In this document: positions 6,793-9,310 of the stretch, piece after piece | How the letters are laid out: the number at the start of each line of letters is the position of its first letter | Position numbering within the stretch: position 1 is the first letter of the stretch | Notes under the pieces: model-generated | What the model was told of the DNA's origin: nothing | The model's input: the letters and a program-made list of their open reading frames with translations, nothing else | The model's database searches: none | Assembly (NCBI GenBank): GCA_030039515.1 | Contig: JASHVT010000037.1 | Coordinates: 1-9,310 of the forward strand | Length of the DNA stretch: 9,310 bases | Direction: 5' to 3' | Source: Nitrososphaerales archaeon | GTDB taxonomy: Archaea > Thermoproteota > Nitrososphaeria > Nitrososphaerales > Gagatemarchaeaceae | Translations under genes and position numbers: made by a program

Positions 6793-6808
6793 CTATTTAG
6801 ATATTGTC
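6793..6808 (-). promoter_or_regulatory. TATA-like promoter element of cysS
   Basis: The minus strand reads GACAATATCTAAATAG, the most A/T-rich spot in the cysS upstream region. Boxes within it are centred 21-27 nt before ATG 6776, which fits a leaderless cysS transcript and argues against the longer reading frame. The same A/T stretch might also serve the divergent gene. Confidence 0.5.
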
Positions 6809-6820
6809 GAAAGTGAGAAG

Positions 6821-6830
6821 CAAAATAGAA
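6821..6830 (+). promoter_or_regulatory. Possible promoter element of the 91-residue gene
   Basis: CAAAATAGAA is centred about 33 nt before ATG 6859, allowing a leader of a few nucleotides. It is the only A/T-rich patch close to this start apart from the shared cysS element further upstream. Confidence 0.3.
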
Positions 6831-6858
6831 GCGGCCCCTCCGCCTCGCGGCGGACACC

Positions 6859-7134
6859 ATGGTCTACGAGACTAGGATCAAATCGTTGGCAGAGCTGCTC
6901 AGGAGCGTAAGGGACATGGAAGTCGACACAGGCATCAGGGCGCTCGGGGTCTACGACGGCAGGAGGAGCCTGATCTTCATCACCAAGCACTCGGGGAACT
7001 ACGCGCTCTGGATGAGAGAGAGGAACGAGAGGGGCACGGGGAGGGGGGCGTTCCTGAGTTTCCAGGATTTCGAAGGCCTCCGCGGGTTTCTTGAGAAGGC
7101 CCTGGACAGACCCCTCAGGGCGCACATGTACTGA
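6859..7134 (+). CDS. Hypothetical protein, 91 residues
   Basis: I do not recognise this protein. It begins MVYETRIKSLAELLRSVRD, a likely amphipathic helix. A block of probable beta strands follows (IRALGVYDGRRSLIFITKH, then NYALWMRERNERG) and then RGAFLSFQDFEGLRGFLEKA, a strand running into a C-terminal helix. It is charged, rich in Arg, has no cysteine, membrane segment or signal peptide, and is probably cytoplasmic. The order of strands followed by a [K/R]G-x-x-LS-x-x-x-[W/F]-x-x-L-like stretch is faintly reminiscent of PC4-type single-strand nucleic-acid-binding domains, but this is only an impression. The ATG sits in the palindrome CCATGG, divergent from cysS. It is followed after 47 nt by the M29-like gene, which has its own promoter. 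Confidence 0.75.
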   Translation: MVYETRIKSLAELLRSVRDMEVDTGIRALGVYDGRRSLIFITKHSGNYALWMRERNERGTGRGAFLSFQDFEGLRGFLEKALDRPLRAHMY

Positions 7135-7151
7135 GCGCGCCCGGTTTCCAA

Positions 7152-7159
7152 TTTTAATA
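7152..7159 (+). promoter_or_regulatory. TATA box of the M29-like gene
   Basis: TTTTAATA lies in the 47-nt gap after the 91-residue gene, centred about 26 nt upstream of ATG 7182. This is the expected spacing for an archaeal TATA box driving a leaderless transcript. It is the best promoter in the window. Confidence 0.65.
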
Positions 7160-7181
7160 CGGCAGCGCGACAACCCGCGCC

Positions 7182-8225
7182 ATGACCGACAAGCTCATCT
7201 CGGATGTCGCCTCGAAGCTCCTGGACGAGTCGCTCCGCGTGAAGAAGGGAGAGACCGTCACCGTTGAGACCTGGAACACCGGCCTTCCGCTCGCGACAGA
7301 AGTGGTCCGAAGGGCCCGAAGGAGAGGCTGCGCCACAGTCGTGATATTCGAGGACGAAGAGTCATACGTTGACGGGGTCAAGAACATGCCCAAGGACGTC
7401 TTGGGCGTCATGGGGAGACACGAATACTCTCTGCTCTCCGGCACTGACGCTTACGTGTTCATACCAGGTCCTCCGCTCGGCCCGTATTACAGGCGGATCA
7501 GCCGCGAAGACTACGCCAGCTCGACAAGATACAACGGCTCCTGGTACGACGCGGCGGAGAAGGCAAAGATCAGGGGAGTAAGGCTTAGCTTCGGCTACGT
7601 GGGCGAGGACCTGTCCCACTACCTGGGAAGGGGGATGGGCCAGGTCGCAAGGACGCAGCTGAAGGCCGTGCTGGTAGACCTCAAGCAGATCAGGTCGAAG
7701 GGGCTAGCAGTCACGGGGAAGCTGCGCGACGGCTCCCGGGCGACCTTGAGGACCGGGCGCAACGAGCTGAAGCTCACGCTCAAGGGGAGCCCTTCACTCG
7801 AGGACGGGATGGTTGACGAGGACGACGTGACCAAGGGCGAGAACATGGCTTACCTGCCTCCGGGTATGGTCGCGATGGACGTGGACAACGCGTCAGCCAC
7901 GGGGGCGATATCTCTCTCCCCATCCTTGACGCGTCTGGGCTTCGCGCCGGCTCTCGAGCTGGAGTTCGACAAGGGCAGGCTCGCGCGGTGGTCGAGCGCA
8001 AAGCCGGCTCCCATGATAACCAAGATCATGGATTCGATCAAGGAGGGCGACAGGGTGCTCTCACTGCTCACGGTCGGCTTGAACGAGAAGATGCCGTACG
8101 GCTACGGTCAAGACAGGTTCGCGGCTGGCTCGGTGACCGTCGGCGGGTTCGGGTTCGTGGGAGTGAGCAGGAACGCCGTGCTGGACGTGGACGGCGCGCA
8201 TGTGGTCTCGAAGGGCGAGCTCTAG
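7182..8225 (+). CDS. M29 (aminopeptidase T)-like protein, possibly non-catalytic
   Basis: This 347-residue protein resembles archaeal members of peptidase family M29, dinuclear metal aminopeptidases that release N-terminal residues. The N-terminal domain is characteristic: SLRVKKGETVTVETWNTGLP (17-36), an ARRRGCATVVIFEDEESY segment (45-62) and GTDAYVFIPGP (87-97). The later NMAYLPPGMVAMDVD (221-235) sits where M29 enzymes have an N-[LI]-P-x-x-E-V motif with a metal-ligand Glu, but Met229 occupies that place. The C-terminal part has GLNEKMPYGYGQDRF and GVSRNAVLDVDGAHVV, where M29 peptidases have their His and His-x-Asp ligands; only one late His (340) remains. Thus the fold is recognisable but catalysis is doubtful. 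It has its own TATA box and ends 13 nt from the convergent kinase-like gene. Confidence 0.82.
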   Translation: MTDKLISDVASKLLDESLRVKKGETVTVETWNTGLPLATEVVRRARRRGCATVVIFEDEESYVDGVKNMPKDVLGVMGRHEYSLLSGTDAYVFIPGPPLGPYYRRISREDYASSTRYNGSWYDAAEKAKIRGVRLSFGYVGEDLSHYLGRGMGQVARTQLKAVLVDLKQIRSKGLAVTGKLRDGSRATLRTGRNELKLTLKGSPSLEDGMVDEDDVTKGENMAYLPPGMVAMDVDNASATGAISLSPSLTRLGFAPALELEFDKGRLARWSSAKPAPMITKIMDSIKEGDRVLSLLTVGLNEKMPYGYGQDRFAAGSVTVGGFGFVGVSRNAVLDVDGAHVVSKGEL

Positions 8226-8238
8226 GTCCCTGCGGGGC

Positions 8239-8931
8239 TCATCTGCGTCGCAGGCTCGCCAGGTACGAGTCGATCCGCTTCTGCAGGTCGACGTTCACCT
8301 CGGCCACCGGCCTTCCACCGTCTATCGGCACTATGCCGTACTTCGCCTCCATCAGCCTGAATTCCTTGGCGATGCCCTTCTGATAGAGGACGAACGACTC
8401 GAAGAGGTCGTCCGACAGGCCTATGTCGGCTCCTGACTCGTAGTAGTCCAGCGTCCCGTACTTCTGGAAGACCCTGTGGAAGAGCTCCACCGGTGGTACG
8501 TCCAGGTAGAAAACCAGGTCAGGCTGGATAGCGAACCCGAAGAGGTCGTGAGACCAGCTCCTGCTGATGCCCCTTACGCTGCTCCTAGCCATCAGCGTGT
8601 AGATGTACCGGTCCGCCAGCACGACGTACCCGGCGTGCAGCGCGGGGATCACCTTGTGCTCGAGCTGGTCCGCGAAGTCCGCCGCGTAGAACAGGGCGAG
8701 CGTCTTCTTCCCTAGAGGGAGCTTGTGCTTCGCCTCGAGTATCCCCGCCCCGATCAGCTCCGACCTCTTCAACCCCGTCGTGATGACCGCATGACCGTCA
8801 GCCTCGAGCTTCGTCGTGATCATGTCTATCTGCGTGCTCCTCCCCGAGCCATCAGGCCCTTCGAGGACGATCAGGCTTCCCTTCGTCTCCACCTTCTTCA
8901 GATATGTGATGCCCTCGCCGTAGTAGTTCAA
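8239..8931 (-). CDS. Thymidylate kinase-like P-loop protein, first of tandem pair
   Basis: This 230-residue protein has the layout of dTMP kinase, which phosphorylates dTMP to dTDP. The P-loop is LEGPDGSGRSTQ (23-34), FYAADFADQL (81-90) matches the family's FAADRAxH helix, LADRYIYT (105-112) is the DR[YH] motif, and VFYLDVPPVELFHRV starts the LID region. However, the P-loop lysine is Arg31 (AGG at 8841-8839), the Arg of AADR is Phe86, and the LID lacks the usual D-R-[FY]-E, having LDYYE. dTMP kinase activity is therefore uncertain. I start at TTG 8931, 23 nt after the upstream paralog's stop; GTG in codon 14 is an alternative, and neither has a convincing Shine-Dalgarno. The C-terminal half aligns without large gaps with the upstream gene, marking a tandem duplication. 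Confidence 0.85.
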   Translation of the reverse strand: MNYYGEGITYLKKVETKGSLIVLEGPDGSGRSTQIDMITTKLEADGHAVITTGLKRSELIGAGILEAKHKLPLGKKTLALFYAADFADQLEHKVIPALHAGYVVLADRYIYTLMARSSVRGISRSWSHDLFGFAIQPDLVFYLDVPPVELFHRVFQKYGTLDYYESGADIGLSDDLFESFVLYQKGIAKEFRLMEAKYGIVPIDGGRPVAEVNVDLQKRIDSYLASLRRR

Positions 8932-8954
8932 CGGCCTTGACGGGATTTCCGCCG

Positions 8955-9310
8955 TCAGTAGAGCGCGACCTCCTTCTGGTCCAGTATGGGCACCCGGGGC
9001 TTTGCCGCAGGGATGAGCTTGCGCACTCGCTGCCTCATCACCTCCTGCTGCTTCTCTATGTCCAGGGTTCCGTCGATTACGATGAGCCCGTCCCTCTTGA
9101 CCATGGACTCGTACTGGTCCACTATCCTGCTCTGGAATATCCTGTAGCTCTCATATTCATCGTTGCTGAGGTTGAGGTCCATCCCCGCCTCATAGTACTT
9201 CAGCTTGGGCCTGCCTTCCAGTATCCTGGCCATCCCTACGTCGGGAGGGACGCGGAAGTAGAAGGCTGCGTCTGGAACGATAGCGAAGGAGTAGACCTTC
9301 CTCACCCATG
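8955..9310 (-). CDS. Thymidylate kinase-like protein, second paralog (5' partial)
   Basis: This is the C-terminal part of a second dTMP-kinase-like protein; it enters from the right edge and the P-loop lies outside the window. The reading frame is open to the last base, so the GTG at 9305 is internal. The visible stretch has SFAIVPDAAFYFRVPPDVGM, LKYYEAGMDLNLSNDEYESY and a final VIDGTLDIEKQQEVMRQRV. These match, in order, FAIQPDLVFYLDVPP, LDYYESGADIGLSDDLFESF and PIDGGRPVAEVNVDLQKRI of the downstream gene. A tail of about 20 residues (IPAAKPRVPILDQKEVALY) has no counterpart in the sibling. As the promoter-proximal gene it is transcribed first. Heterodimerisation of the two products is a reasonable guess, because TMP kinases are dimers. 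Confidence 0.87.
   Translation of the reverse strand, partial: WVRKVYSFAIVPDAAFYFRVPPDVGMARILEGRPKLKYYEAGMDLNLSNDEYESYRIFQSRIVDQYESMVKRDGLIVIDGTLDIEKQQEVMRQRVRKLIPAAKPRVPILDQKEVALY

Noticed and set aside
6777..6860. N-terminal 28-codon extension of cysS to ATG 6860
   Set aside because: The extra residues (MVSAARRRGRFYFASHFRQY...) have no match to the CysRS family, translate an A/T-rich promoter-like stretch, and overlap the divergent gene's start codon.
1..9310. Mobile element, CRISPR array, tRNA or rRNA
   Set aside because: I saw no transposase or integrase features, no regularly spaced repeats, and no tRNA-like TTC-arm sequence or rRNA; genes occupy nearly all of the window.

Overview
The window looks like a compact, GC-rich archaeal chromosome segment. 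Three things point to archaea. First, intergenic gaps are short and several carry an A/T box about 21-28 nt upstream of a start codon, the layout of TATA-box promoters driving leaderless transcripts. Second, several internal genes of operons begin with TTG, two of them in 4-base TTGA stop/start overlaps. Third, the proteins have an archaeal flavour: a DDxxD prenyl diphosphate synthase, a short cysteinyl-tRNA synthetase, an M29-like aminopeptidase-family protein, and two tandem thymidylate-kinase-like genes. A Thermoproteota (TACK, perhaps Nitrososphaeria-like) origin is my best guess. No rRNA or marker protein is present to prove it.

Layout. Bases 1-2351 (+) hold the end of an ABC export operon: an ATPase cut by the left edge, then two ABC-2 membrane proteins that resemble each other and probably pair in the membrane. 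It converges, with a 3-nt gap, on a minus-strand nitroreductase-family flavoprotein (2355-2945). Upstream of that, also on the minus strand, are a polyprenyl diphosphate synthase (2993-3991) and a 59-residue protein (4066-4245). A second minus-strand block is read in the order cysS (6776 to 5553), a two-domain GNAT acetyltransferase (5569 to 4814) and a small HExxH putative metalloprotein (4817 to 4269). These overlap end to end and so form an operon; the 59-residue gene follows but seems to have its own promoter.

Divergent from cysS, on the plus strand, lie an unrecognised 91-residue protein (6859-7134) and an M29 aminopeptidase-like protein (7182-8225). The latter converges on two tandem minus-strand thymidylate-kinase-like genes (8239-8931, and 8955 to the right edge).

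Most of this is ordinary housekeeping and transport content. I see no CRISPR array, transposon, integrase, tRNA or rRNA, and no stretch over 300 bases without a gene. What deserves a second look is a pattern of substituted key residues in recognisable families: an Asn for the switch histidine of the ABC ATPase, an Asp for a zinc cysteine in CysRS, an Arg for the P-loop lysine in the first thymidylate-kinase-like protein, and apparently lost metal ligands in the M29-like protein. The 59-residue gene and the 91-residue orphan also merit attention.
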